Below, in pieces: positions 8,346-18,710 of a stretch of DNA of 33,380 nt. Below the pieces are notes generated by a model. It did not search any database. It saw only the letters and a program-made list of their open reading frames with translations, and had not been told where the DNA came from. Origin of the DNA: Myxococcota bacterium (lineage in GTDB: Bacteria > Myxococcota_A > Polyangia > Palsa-1104 > JAEUJZ01); assembly GCA_025057315.1 (NCBI GenBank), contig JANWXW010000056.1, forward strand, positions 1-33,380, written 5' to 3'. A program made the position numbers and the translations under genes. The first letter of the stretch is position 1. Each line of letters begins with the position of its first letter.

Positions 8346-8711
8346 ATGCAGGTGGAACTTGTCCGCGAATACCGCTTCGAGGCGGCGCACCGGCTGCCGG
8401 CCGTGCCCGCGGGCCACAAGTGCGCGCGCCTCCATGGCCATTCCTATCGTGTGGAGATCGCAGTGAGCGGCCAGACCGGGCAAGACAGCGGCTGGCTGAT
8501 GGATTTTTATGACCTGGACCGCGCGGTGGCGCCGGCCATTGAGGCGCTGGACCACCGACTGCTCAACGAGATTGAGGGTCTGGAAAACCCCACCTGCGAG
8601 CGGTTGTGCTGGTGGCTGTGGCAGCGGCTGCGCCCGGCCTTGCCCGGTCTGACCGCGATCACGGTGTGGGAGACGGCCGATGCACGCTGCACCTACCGGG
8701 GGGGACCATGA
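8346..8711 (+). CDS. queD: QueD-like 6-carboxy-5,6,7,8-tetrahydropterin synthase
   Basis: A 121-residue member of the 6-pyruvoyl-tetrahydropterin synthase/QueD family. QueD converts 7,8-dihydroneopterin triphosphate to 6-carboxytetrahydropterin in the queuosine/7-deazaguanine pathway in the cytoplasm. Zinc ligands are His15 (EAAHRLP) and His30/His32 (RLHGHSY). The catalytic Cys26 (CARLHGH), Asp69-His70 (LDHRLLNE) and Glu109 (VWET) are all present. GLENPTCE matches the family's LENPTxE. Length is typical. The start at 8346 was preferred over 8325 because GAGAGGG lies just upstream and the family N-terminus aligns. No other queuosine gene is visible nearby. The stop overlaps the next gene's start (ATGA), so they are co-expressed. 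Confidence 0.9.
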   Translation: MQVELVREYRFEAAHRLPAVPAGHKCARLHGHSYRVEIAVSGQTGQDSGWLMDFYDLDRAVAPAIEALDHRLLNEIEGLENPTCERLCWWLWQRLRPALPGLTAITVWETADARCTYRGGP

Positions 8712-9520
8712 GCGGCCGGCTGCGCGTGGTCACGCTCAACCTGTGGGGCGAGCAGGAGCCCCTGGATGTGCGCATGTCCCTCATCGAGCGGCAGCTCAGG
8801 GCGCTGGACCCCGACGTGGTCGCCTTGCAGGAGGTAAGGCAGGTGCTGCCCCGGGTTCCCAATCAGGCCGAGACCCTGGCGCGCGCGCTGGGCATGCACC
8901 CTGTCTTTTGTCCTGCCACCGAGTGGGGGGGCGGCCTGGAGGGGCTGGCATTGCTGTCCCGCAACCCGGTGCTGCACAGCGGCCATGTGGAGCTGCCTCA
9001 CGCCGTGCCGTCCGAGCGGCGCATCCTGCTGTGGGCCCGCATTCGGCACGAGGCCGGCGTGGTGCTGTGCGGCTGCACGCATCTCAACTACCGGCTCCAC
9101 CATGGCTCCATTCGCGAGGACCAGGTGGAGGCCGTGGATGCCGAGATGCAGCGCCAGGAGGCGGACCTCCGGGTGCTCATGGGGGACTTTAACGCCGTGC
9201 CGGACAGCGATGAGATTCGCTACCTGCGGGGGCTCCACTCGATACGCGGGCGACGAACCTTTTACCAGGATGCCTGGGCGCAGCTGCACCCGGGCGAGGC
9301 GGGGTACACCTGGTCGCGGAAGAACCCCTTCACGCAGCGGCTGCCCTTTTTGGAGCCGGACCGGCGCCTGGACTACGTCTTTGTCGGGCCCCGGAGTCGC
9401 GATGGCCGCGGGCACATCCACGACTGCCGCATCGTGCTGGATGTGCCCGATCGGCAGGGGGTGTTCCCCTCGGACCACTTCGGGCTCATGGCGGACGTGC
9501 AGCTGGCTCCGCTGGGCTGA
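8708..9520 (+). CDS. Endonuclease/exonuclease/phosphatase (EEP) family protein
   Basis: A 270-residue EEP-fold protein related to exonuclease III/DNase I-type Mg2+ phosphodiesterases. Motifs in order: LNLWG (Asn11), ALQEV (Glu42), CTHLNY, GDFNAVPDSDE, RLDYVFV and the terminal SDHFGL. These supply the metal-binding and catalytic residues of the fold. There is no signal peptide, so it should be cytoplasmic. Substrate (nucleic acid, phospholipid, cyclic nucleotide) cannot be told from this. The start ATG 8708 overlaps the queD stop and is preceded by a G-rich run, so translation is probably coupled. It converges on the penicillin-binding protein gene. Confidence 0.85.
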   Translation: MSGRLRVVTLNLWGEQEPLDVRMSLIERQLRALDPDVVALQEVRQVLPRVPNQAETLARALGMHPVFCPATEWGGGLEGLALLSRNPVLHSGHVELPHAVPSERRILLWARIRHEAGVVLCGCTHLNYRLHHGSIREDQVEAVDAEMQRQEADLRVLMGDFNAVPDSDEIRYLRGLHSIRGRRTFYQDAWAQLHPGEAGYTWSRKNPFTQRLPFLEPDRRLDYVFVGPRSRDGRGHIHDCRIVLDVPDRQGVFPSDHFGLMADVQLAPLG

Positions 9521-9547
9521 GGCGTGGACGCGGGGCGACCGCCGGTC

Positions 9548-9595
9548 CGCGGCAGGTCAGCGCGGCAGGTCAGCACGGCAGGTCAGCACGGCAGG

Positions 9596-9599
<4 letters not shown>
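9548..9599. repeat. Four tandem 13-bp repeats (CRCGGCAGGTCAG)
   Basis: Exact units lie at 9548-9560, 9561-9573, 9574-9586 and 9587-9599. The first two read CGCGGCAGGTCAG and the last two CACGGCAGGTCAG. The array fills the gap between two convergent genes and its last unit includes the TGA stop (9596-9598) of the penicillin-binding protein gene. Confidence 0.9.
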
Positions 9600-12034
<2,435 letters not shown>

Positions 12035-12043
12035 AATCGAGGT

Positions 12044-13831
12044 ATGCGACCTTCAGGCGCTGGTGTCAAAAAAAACCCCCGGTGGCTGGCGCTGCTGCTG
12101 ATGCTGGTAGGGGTCGGCCTGCCCTCGGCGGCAGGGGCGAATGCAGCAGGGGGGCCCGGGGTGCGATACCTGGTGACGCCGCTGGTGAACCGATCGGGCA
12201 GCGCCGGGCTGGGCTGGATGAGCACCGCGCTGGCCTCCATCGTTGCTGAGAAGCTGGAGGCGCACCCCGCCCTGCAGCCTGCTTATGGACCGCAGATCCT
12301 GCTGGGACTGCCGCCGCTGGACAGCGAGGGGGGGGCAGAGGTGTTGCGGCAGGCCCGTGAGAGGGGTGCGCAGCTGGTGGTATCGGGGCACTTCGATCGC
12401 ATCCACTGGCGCTACCAGGTCGGTCTGCGGATGGATGCAGTGGAGGCGCGTGGGCTGCGTCTGCTGGCCCGCGCCGAGGCCACTGCAGCGACGGCGGCCG
12501 CTGGCACTGCTGGGATCCTGGACCTGCTGGATGAGGCGCTGTTTCGGCTGCTCGATCAGGCTGGGTTGACCCCGCCAAGCGATCGCCGCGCCGCGCTGGC
12601 CCGACGGCCGACACGTGATGCATATGCCCTCACGCTGTATGGCCGCGCGCTTGGCGCCTACTACCAGGCCATGCAGGCGGGGCCGCCAGACCGGGCGGAG
12701 CTGGAGCGGGTGCAGAAGACCCTGCTCCGGGTGTGCTTTATCGACCCTCGGTTCGCTGAGGCTCACCGTATGCTCGGCGTGGTCAACGAGGCGCTGGGGG
12801 AGAGCGGCCGGGCCATGGGACAGTACGCCTACGCCCTGGACCTGCGACCGGATTACTTTGCTGCCCTGACGGCGATGGCACGCCTGCAGCGGCAGGCCGG
12901 GCAACGTGCCCGGGCCCAGGAGACGCTGGAGAAGGCACTGGCAGTCCGCCCATGGGATGTCGATACGCGGTTTGCGCTGGGCGAGGTGCTGTGGGAGGCC
13001 GGTCGCCTGCCGGAGGCCCAGGTGGAGCTAAGTCGGGTCATCCAGGCGTCTCCAGAGCATCTGCCGGCACGGCGGGTGATGGCACAGGTACATGCGGCGC
13101 TGGGGCAGTCTGAGGAGTTCGCTGCTGAGCTGCTGCGCATTTTGGCACTGGCTCCAGATGACATCGAGGTGCGCATGGACCTTGGTGCGGCCTACCAGCG
13201 GCTGGGCCGTTTGCGCCAAGCCATCGCGGTCTATGAGGAGGTGACCCGGCGGCGGCCACGGCATGCGCAGGCCTGGCGGCTGCTAGGAGACCTGTTCCGG
13301 CGGGTGCAGGAGCCGGAGCGGGCTGTGGCGGCCTATCAGAAGCTGCTTCGGCTGGAGCCGGACGAGCCCCGGGCCTACTTTCTGCTCGGGGTCGCCTATG
13401 CCGAAGCGGGCATGGACGCCAAGGCGGAGCAGGTGCTGCAGGACGCCCAGCAATTTCGCCGCTACCTTGGCGAGGCATGGAGCAACCTGGGCGCGCTGGC
13501 GTTGCGTCGTGGCGACTTGGTGCGAGCCGCCTGGTACCTGTCGCGCGCGGCTGCCCGTCCTGGGGCGCGGCCGCTGGCGCGGTACAACTACGCGCTCGTG
13601 CTCGACCGGATGAACCAGCCCGAGCGGGCGTTGGCGGAGCTGCGCGCGGCGGTCGAACAGGACCCACACGATGCGGACCTCTGGTTTGCCCTGGGCGTAG
13701 TGATGCTGCGAGTGGGGCGCAGCGACGAAGCACAACGCGCCTTTGCCGAGGCAGTGCGGCTGCAGCCCGACCACGCCCATGCGCGGCACAACTTGGATTT
13801 GCTCAAAGAGAAAGAAAAAGAGAGGGGCTGA
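12044..13831 (+). CDS. Exported tetratricopeptide-repeat protein
   Basis: A 595-residue protein starting with a signal peptide (basic NxR then WLALLLMLVGVGLP, cleavage near SAAGANA). Residues about 40-170 form an N-terminal domain (GVRYLVTPLVNRSG; GAQLVVSGHFDR) resembling the beta/alpha fold that precedes TPRs in some periplasmic proteins. From about 245 to the C-terminus run roughly ten TPR units (AEAHRMLGVVNEALGE; PRAYFLLGVAYAEAG; ADLWFALGVVMLRVG). It ends KEKEKERG. It probably works as a periplasmic scaffold. The divergent gene is a peptidoglycan synthase, which hints at an envelope role but does not prove it. The start codon has a -10-like CACAAT 6 bases upstream. The stop abuts the stop of the convergent MoxR gene. 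Confidence 0.82.
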   Translation: MRPSGAGVKKNPRWLALLLMLVGVGLPSAAGANAAGGPGVRYLVTPLVNRSGSAGLGWMSTALASIVAEKLEAHPALQPAYGPQILLGLPPLDSEGGAEVLRQARERGAQLVVSGHFDRIHWRYQVGLRMDAVEARGLRLLARAEATAATAAAGTAGILDLLDEALFRLLDQAGLTPPSDRRAALARRPTRDAYALTLYGRALGAYYQAMQAGPPDRAELERVQKTLLRVCFIDPRFAEAHRMLGVVNEALGESGRAMGQYAYALDLRPDYFAALTAMARLQRQAGQRARAQETLEKALAVRPWDVDTRFALGEVLWEAGRLPEAQVELSRVIQASPEHLPARRVMAQVHAALGQSEEFAAELLRILALAPDDIEVRMDLGAAYQRLGRLRQAIAVYEEVTRRRPRHAQAWRLLGDLFRRVQEPERAVAAYQKLLRLEPDEPRAYFLLGVAYAEAGMDAKAEQVLQDAQQFRRYLGEAWSNLGALALRRGDLVRAAWYLSRAAARPGARPLARYNYALVLDRMNQPERALAELRAAVEQDPHDADLWFALGVVMLRVGRSDEAQRAFAEAVRLQPDHAHARHNLDLLKEKEKERG

Positions 13832-14764
13832 TTACGGCCGTACTGACAGGATGCGGTCCAGCTCATCGCGGGCACGGCTCAGGTCGCCCTCGTATTTAAG
13901 CACCAGGTTGAGGGTCTGCTCGCACAGGTCGCGGTCGATGTGCTCGGCGTTCAGCACCGCCAGCGCGCGCGTCCACTCCAGGGTCTCGGAGATGCTGGGC
14001 AGCTTTTTTAAGTCCAGCCTGCGCAGCGCCTGCACGACCCGCACCACTTCGGCGATCAAGGCGGGTGCGGCATCGGGGAGGCGGGCGGCTACAATGGCCT
14101 GCTCGCGGGCCGCATCGGGGTAGCTGAGGTGTAGGTACAGGCAGCGGCGCTTGAGCGCGTCGGTCATCTCGCGGGCGTTGTTGGAGGTGAGGATGACCAT
14201 TGGCACGTGCGCTGCGCGTATCGTGCCCAGCTCGGGGATTGAGACTTGGAAGTCGGACAGCACCTCCAGCAAAAACGCTTCGAATTCCGCCTCGGCGCGG
14301 TCCACCTCGTCGATGAGAAGCACCACGCGTCGGTCGGCCCGGATGGCGCGCAGCAACGGCCGCGGCAGCAGGAAGTTCTCGGAGAAGAAAGCGTCCTCCT
14401 GGGCCACCAGCCGCTCGACCGCCTCCCGCAGCGTGGCGGCTCCGGCCAGCACCTCGCCAATCTTGTCGCGCAGCACCTGGGTATAGAGCAGCTGCTTGGG
14501 GTACTCCCACTCGTAGAGGGCCTTGGCCTCGTCGAGGCCCTCGTAGCACTGCAGGCGGATGAGTTCAGTGCCCAGGCTTGCGGCGGCGACCTTGGCCAAC
14601 TCCGTCTTGCCGCAGCCGGCTGGTCCTTCCACCAGGATCGGCTTGTGCATGCGGTCAGCAAGGAACAGAGCGGTCGCGATGCGGCGGTCGGCGATGTAGC
14701 CCAGCCGGGCGAGGCGCTCCATCACATCGTCTATCGAGGAAAACGTGGGGGCAGGGCTGGCCAT
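13832..14764 (-). CDS. MoxR-family AAA+ ATPase
   Basis: A 310-residue AAA+ protein with Walker A GPAGCGKT (47-54), Walker B VVLLIDEVDRAE (147-158) and sensor-1 VILTSNN. The tail ends in an all-helical lid (KKLPSISETLEWTRAL). It resembles the CoxD-type branch of MoxR ATPases, chaperones that usually act with a VWA-domain partner to insert cofactors or mature enzymes. No VWA gene is next to it here. The gene directly upstream (34 bases away) encodes an exported protein of unknown function and probably shares its transcript. The stop codon (13832-13834) directly abuts the TPR gene's TGA, with no intergenic base. Confidence 0.88.
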   Translation of the reverse strand: MASPAPTFSSIDDVMERLARLGYIADRRIATALFLADRMHKPILVEGPAGCGKTELAKVAAASLGTELIRLQCYEGLDEAKALYEWEYPKQLLYTQVLRDKIGEVLAGAATLREAVERLVAQEDAFFSENFLLPRPLLRAIRADRRVVLLIDEVDRAEAEFEAFLLEVLSDFQVSIPELGTIRAAHVPMVILTSNNAREMTDALKRRCLYLHLSYPDAAREQAIVAARLPDAAPALIAEVVRVVQALRRLDLKKLPSISETLEWTRALAVLNAEHIDRDLCEQTLNLVLKYEGDLSRARDELDRILSVRP

Positions 14765-14798
14765 GGGGGCGCCATGATGGCACAGGCCTGGAGGTGTG

Positions 14799-15440
14799 TC
14801 AGCGGGGGCCCTCTCCTGGGGTCACCGGCGTGACCTCGGGCGGCTGGGACAGCGCCGGGCGCGGCGGGGGGGGTGGCGCCTCGGGGCGCGCTCTGGGGTC
14901 AGGCGGCAACGGCACCAGCCTGCTGGCCACATCTTCCAGGTCGCGCAGCCGGGGCAGCGCCTGCGACTGCGGCGCCAGCAATGTCAGCACGTAGCCGATG
15001 TCGCCCTGGGTGAGAAAGATCTGCCTTAGGATGCGCCGTGGGGGGCCCTCCAGCGTCGCATCCAGCTGGACGCGGGTGCCCCAGCCCTCGACGGGTTGGG
15101 GCTGGAGTCGGATGTCCTTGACACCGGCTTGGCGCAGCGCCTCGCTTTCGTTGGCGAAGCGGAGCACCGATGTTCCTGGCATGAGGCGGCGAGCCACCAG
15201 GGTGATCACGGAGCGTTCGGCCCCTTGGCCGCGGCTGGCATGTGCGAGCATCTGGGGATATGTAGTCCGATCGGGTGGCTGGAGATCCCAGCGCGGTGGT
15301 GCACGGAATCCCCCGATGCCCCAGTCCCGACGGGTGATCTCCTCCTGGGGGCCGCCCAACACGACCGCGGGCAGCAGCGCGCTGGCCGTCAGAAAGATCG
15401 TGAAAGACCAAAAGTTGCAATCGCACTGGAGGCCGGGCAC
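14799..15440 (-). CDS. Exported protein of unknown function upstream of MoxR ATPase
   Basis: A 213-residue protein with a hydrophobic N-terminus (WSFTIFLTASALLPAVVLGG) that looks like a signal peptide. The middle domain (about 60-165) has the beta-rich pattern of small periplasmic domains of the DcrB/PsbP type (TRVQLDATLEGPPRRILRQ; DIGYVLTLLAP), a loose resemblance only. The tail from about 175 is Pro-rich (RPEAPPPPPRP). The start is GTG 15440: no Shine-Dalgarno sequence, but TGC-TATCGT ends 7 bases before it, an extended -10 in leaderless position. It precedes the MoxR gene by 34 bases on the same strand, so the two probably form an operon. Confidence 0.6.
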   Translation of the reverse strand: MPGLQCDCNFWSFTIFLTASALLPAVVLGGPQEEITRRDWGIGGFRAPPRWDLQPPDRTTYPQMLAHASRGQGAERSVITLVARRLMPGTSVLRFANESEALRQAGVKDIRLQPQPVEGWGTRVQLDATLEGPPRRILRQIFLTQGDIGYVLTLLAPQSQALPRLRDLEDVASRLVPLPPDPRARPEAPPPPPRPALSQPPEVTPVTPGEGPR

Positions 15441-15447
15441 AAGGGAG

Positions 15448-15456
15448 ACGATAGCA
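15448..15456 (-). promoter_or_regulatory. Extended -10 element TGC-TATCGT, leaderless layout
   Basis: On the minus strand TGCTATCGT is followed by CTCCCTT and GTG 15440. The 7-base distance puts transcription start at the start codon. This is among the cleanest examples of the pattern in the window. Confidence 0.45.
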
Positions 15457-15579
15457 CGGTGCTCCGTCTGACCGAGGCGCGCCGCTGTTGCGCAGCTGTG
15501 CGGCAGGGATACGGGAGCAGGTGGGTCTTTCTGATACGATGTTCAGCGCCAAAGTGTGTCGACCGTTCTAATTTTTCGC

Positions 15580-15609
15580 TTGCCGTGCTTCTACTGAATA
15601 GAATACATT
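15580..15609 (+). promoter_or_regulatory. Sigma-70-like promoter for the MerR/sigma-4 regulator operon
   Basis: TTGCCG (15580-15585), an 18-base spacer and TACATT (15604-15609) lie in a locally AT-rich stretch. The predicted start near 15616 is just ahead of a strong ribosome binding site (AAGGGAGGTGA, 15621-15631). Confidence 0.5.
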
Positions 15610-15636
15610 CAAAACACTTCAAGGGAGGTGAGCACT

Positions 15637-15744
15637 GTGTACCATGCTCGACGCGATCGACACGACGCCTCATCTCCAGAGATTGCTCTGGCCAGGCGAG
15701 ATATTCAGACGGCAACAGAACGACGCCCTCATCAGGGGGGCTGA
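15637..15744 (+). CDS. Small upstream ORF (35 residues) coupled to the MerR-like gene
   Basis: GTG 15637 lies 5 bases after GGAGGTGA (15624-15631), the strongest ribosome binding site in the window. The frame runs 35 codons to TGA 15742-15744, which overlaps the MerR-like gene's ATG in a TGATG. The predicted peptide is basic and polar (YHARRDRHD at the start, ERRPHQGG at the end) with no recognised family. The layout suggests a leader peptide or translational coupling. A second frame from ATG 15644 (42 codons) is possible but has poorer spacing. Confidence 0.45.
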   Translation: MYHARRDRHDASSPEIALARRDIQTATERRPHQGG

Positions 15745-16340
15745 TGGCCCGGGACGGAGATCCGGTGAGTGAGGAGAAGGAGACGCGCTTCCTTGAAGAG
15801 GACGAACTGGAAGACATCGAGCGGCAGAACCCGGATGGGCTCACGCTGGCCCAGGTCATCGAGGCATTCGAGAGCCGCGGCCTGCACCTGTCCGAGGCAA
15901 CCTTCCGTAAGTACGTGCAGCTGGGTCTGCTTATGCGCAGCCGGCGCGTTGGAAGGAAGGGGAAGCACCAGGGCTCGATGGGGGTCTACCCCGCGAGCGT
16001 GGTGCGCCGTCTGAACACGATCCGGCAGATGCTGGCAGCCAGCTACACCATCGAGGAGATTCAGCGGTCGTTTCTGCGCTTTAAGGACCAGATCGAGGCC
16101 CTGGACAAAGGCGCAACGGCGCTGCTGGATGGCTTCGAGCGGGAGCTGCGCTCGGGAAGCATTGACCCGGAGCGCCGCAAGGGGCTGCTGCGAGAGATTA
16201 GTGCCGTCAGGAAACTCGCCGCCGAGCTGGTGCAGCGGATCGAGTCTCTGGAGCGGCAGATCGTTTCACCGCTGGAGCGCGCGGCCCGAGAGCGCGCTTT
16301 CGGCACAGGCGCCGCTGGGGGCGCCGATGACCTTCTGTGA
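15744..16340 (+). CDS. MerR-like winged-helix transcription regulator
   Basis: A 198-residue protein with an N-terminal MerR-type HTH. LTLAQVIEAFESRGLHLSEATFRKYV gives the helix-turn-helix and the following VGRKGKHQGSMGVYP the wing. Residues after about 105 (EEIQRSFLRFKDQIEALDKGATALLDGFERELR) are helical and coiled-coil-like, as in MerR dimerisation helices. It lacks the usual first-residue MerR start, having instead an acidic extension of about 35 residues. The start ATG 15744 has GGGGGG nearby and overlaps the stop of the small upstream ORF. The next gene encodes a sigma-region-4-like protein 67 bases on, so the two regulators probably form one operon. Confidence 0.75.
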   Translation: MARDGDPVSEEKETRFLEEDELEDIERQNPDGLTLAQVIEAFESRGLHLSEATFRKYVQLGLLMRSRRVGRKGKHQGSMGVYPASVVRRLNTIRQMLAASYTIEEIQRSFLRFKDQIEALDKGATALLDGFERELRSGSIDPERRKGLLREISAVRKLAAELVQRIESLERQIVSPLERAARERAFGTGAAGGADDLL

Positions 16341-16407
16341 TTGTGATGCCCAGCCTCGTCGGTACGCGGGGCCGGCGGGGTGCTGCGACTGAATCTGGAG
16401 GATGCGC

Positions 16408-16935
16408 ATGGATCAGGACAAGCGGGATCTGCTGCAGGACAATACCCCCGATGGGTCTCCCGAGGAGGTGAGCGGCGCCCCGGCGGCGCCGCAGAGCAGC
16501 CGCAAGGTGAGGCAACGGCGGCGGGACCGCGCGCGGAGCAAGACCATCGCACCCAAGCGGCTCACCAAAGAGGAACTGCGCATGGGCGCGCTGCTCGCGC
16601 CGCTCGAAGGCGTGGAGCGGCCCCGAACGCGCGCCGAGTGCATCGACGGTCCTCGCCCCTGCCCGTGGGTGTCGTGCAAGCACCACCTGTTTCTTGATGT
16701 GAACCCGGAGACGGGAAGCATCAAGCTCAACTTCCCAGACCTGGAGGTCTGGGAGATGAAGGAAACTTGCTCTCTGGACGTGGCCGACCGAGGTGGCATC
16801 ACGCTCGAGGAAGTGGGCGAGATCCTGAACCTGACCCGGGAGCGCATCCGACAGGTCGAGGTACGCGGCCTGCTCAAGCTCAAAATGATCGGGCCCGAGA
16901 GCGATTTCCACAGCGACAGCGATCCCACCTTCTAG
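16408..16935 (+). CDS. Sigma-70 region 4-like DNA-binding protein
   Basis: A 175-residue protein whose C-terminal third (about 125-165) matches sigma-70 region 4.2: [26 protein letters not shown], close to the RpoD helix-turn-helix. There is no region 2, so it cannot be a complete sigma factor. Before it lies a Cys-containing segment ([15 protein letters not shown], about 85-100, plus ETCSLD) that could bind metal. The N-terminus is charged and disordered-looking ([13 protein letters not shown]). The start ATG 16408 was preferred to 16402 because GGAGG lies 6 bases upstream. It likely acts as a transcription regulator contacting -35-like sequences or RNA polymerase (inference). Confidence 0.78.
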   Translation: MDQDKRDLLQDNTPDGSPEEVSGAPAAPQSSRKVRQRRRDRARSKTIAPKRLTKEELRMGALLAPLEGVERPRTRAECIDGPRPCPWVSCKHHLFLDVNPETGSIKLNFPDLEVWEMKETCSLDVADRGGITLEEVGEILNLTRERIRQVEVRGLLKLKMIGPESDFHSDSDPTF

Positions 16936-17072
16936 CAGGTGCGGGCGTGGCCCTTGCCCCGCGACCCTGTGCGTTCTGTTTCCATCCGCATCATCCTAGT
17001 GAAATCCAGCCATTCAGCGGGGACTGCATGCCGACCGGAGGACAGCTCCGCCGTGCCTGAGGCCTGAAAAGC

Positions 17073-17102
17073 TTGTCAAGGGCACCTTCGTCTTGCTACA
17101 GG
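17073..17102 (+). promoter_or_regulatory. purH promoter, leaderless layout
   Basis: TTGTCA (17073-17078), an 18-base spacer and TACAGG (17097-17102), preceded by TGC, are followed by 6 bases (GCGGCC) and ATG 17109. No Shine-Dalgarno sequence is present, so the purine operon mRNA may begin at the start codon. No purine riboswitch is visible in the 173-base spacer upstream. Confidence 0.5.
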
Positions 17103-17108
17103 GCGGCC

Positions 17109-18707
17109 ATGTATACGCCCGTCCGTACCGCGCTGGTTTCTGTGTCGAACAAGCAGGGAGTCGTCGAGCTCTGTCAGGGCCTCGCCGCCCTCGGCGTGCG
17201 CATCCTGTCCACCGGAGGAACGGCCGAGCTGTTGCGGCGGCACTCGATCGACGTGACGGACGTGTCCGCATGGACTGGGACTGCCGAGATCCTGGATGGC
17301 CGCGTCAAGACCCTCCACCCGCGCGTGCACGGCGGGCTGCTCGCTCGGGCCACCGAAGCGCACCGCCAAGAGATGGCGGCACACGGGCTGGAGCCCATTG
17401 ACCTCCTGGTGGTCAACCTCTACCCCTTTGCTACCACCATCGCGCACCCAGAGTGCACGCTGGCTGAGGCCCTCGAGCAGATCGACATCGGGGGCCCGGC
17501 CATGCTGCGCGCGGCTGGCAAGAACCACGAACGGGTCGCGGTGCTCACTGACCCGGCTGACTACGCCCCGCTGCTGGCCGAGCTGCGCATCCACGGTGGG
17601 ACCAGCCTGGCCACGCGCCGGCAGCTGGCACGCAAGGCCTTTCAGCTCACTGCGGCTTACGACGCTGTCATCGCCGCCTTCCTGGAGCGGGTGCCCGACG
17701 AGGCCAGCGAAAAGGAGCGGGTGGCCAGGCTGCCCGCGGCGCCGCTGCCCGCCGTGCTCACCCTGGGCCTACAGCGAAAACAGATGCTGCGTTATGGCGA
17801 GAACCCCCAGCAGGCCGCGGCCCTCTATGTCGCACCATGGCCCACGCGATGCTCCCTCGCCGCGGCAGAGGTGCTACAGGGCAAGGAGCTGTCCTACAAC
17901 AACCTGCTCGACCTCGACGCTGCCCTCGGTCTGGTCCTGGACCTGCATGGTCCGGCTGCCGTCATCGTCAAGCACACCAACGCCTGCGGTGCGGCCATCG
18001 ACCAGGGTGGCGTGCTGGCTGCCTTCCGCGCCGCCCGCGTCAGCGATCCGGTCAGTGCCTTCGGTGGCATCGTCGCCGTGAACCGACAGGTCGGCGAGGA
18101 GTTGGCCCGCGAGCTGACGGACATGTTCCTTGAGTGCGTCATCGCCCCCGACTACAGCGATGCCGCCCGCACGGTGCTCGGTGCCAGGCCCAACCTCCGC
18201 GTGCTGCGCTACCGCGAGCGGCCCGACCCAGTGGAAGGAGAGCTGTCCATTCGCTCTATCGCAGGCGGGGTGCTGGTGCAGACGCCAGATGGCGCGGTTG
18301 ACGAGGCGCTTGCTGCCCGGTGCGTCTCGCGACGGCCGGCCAGCGACGAAGAGCGGCGGGTGCTCGACTTCGCTTGGAGGGTATGTAAGCACATCAAGTC
18401 CAACGCCATTGTGCTCTGCCGCGGCTCTGCCGTCGGTGCGCTGGTCGTTGGTGTGGGGGCGGGGCAGATGTCCCGCGTAGATGCGGTGAGGCTAGCCGTG
18501 GAGCGAGCCGGCGACCGGGCGGTCGGTGCCGTGCTAGCCTCGGATGCCTTTTTTCCCTTCCGCGATGGGGTGGACGTTGCCGCCCGCGCCGGCGTCACCG
18601 CCATCATCCAGCCTGGCGGGTCGGTGCGCGACGCCGAGGTCATCGCTGCGGCGGACGAACATTCGCTGGCCATGCTGCTAACCGGCGTTCGCCACTTCCG
18701 TCACTGA
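17109..18707 (+). CDS. purH: Bifunctional AICAR transformylase/IMP cyclohydrolase PurH
   Basis: A 532-residue enzyme for the last two steps of de novo IMP synthesis: formylation of AICAR with 10-formyltetrahydrofolate, then ring closure. The N-terminal cyclohydrolase (MGS-like) domain shows [39 protein letters not shown] and NLYPF. The C-terminal transformylase has RYGENPQQ, the catalytic Lys-His of [21 protein letters not shown] and the terminal [16 protein letters not shown]. Length and order are complete. It starts the run purH-purD-DUF1015-methyltransferase; purD begins 4 bases after its stop. Confidence 0.97.
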   Translation: MYTPVRTALVSVSNKQGVVELCQGLAALGVRILSTGGTAELLRRHSIDVTDVSAWTGTAEILDGRVKTLHPRVHGGLLARATEAHRQEMAAHGLEPIDLLVVNLYPFATTIAHPECTLAEALEQIDIGGPAMLRAAGKNHERVAVLTDPADYAPLLAELRIHGGTSLATRRQLARKAFQLTAAYDAVIAAFLERVPDEASEKERVARLPAAPLPAVLTLGLQRKQMLRYGENPQQAAALYVAPWPTRCSLAAAEVLQGKELSYNNLLDLDAALGLVLDLHGPAAVIVKHTNACGAAIDQGGVLAAFRAARVSDPVSAFGGIVAVNRQVGEELARELTDMFLECVIAPDYSDAARTVLGARPNLRVLRYRERPDPVEGELSIRSIAGGVLVQTPDGAVDEALAARCVSRRPASDEERRVLDFAWRVCKHIKSNAIVLCRGSAVGALVVGVGAGQMSRVDAVRLAVERAGDRAVGAVLASDAFFPFRDGVDVAARAGVTAIIQPGGSVRDAEVIAAADEHSLAMLLTGVRHFRH

Positions 18708-18710
18708 GCC

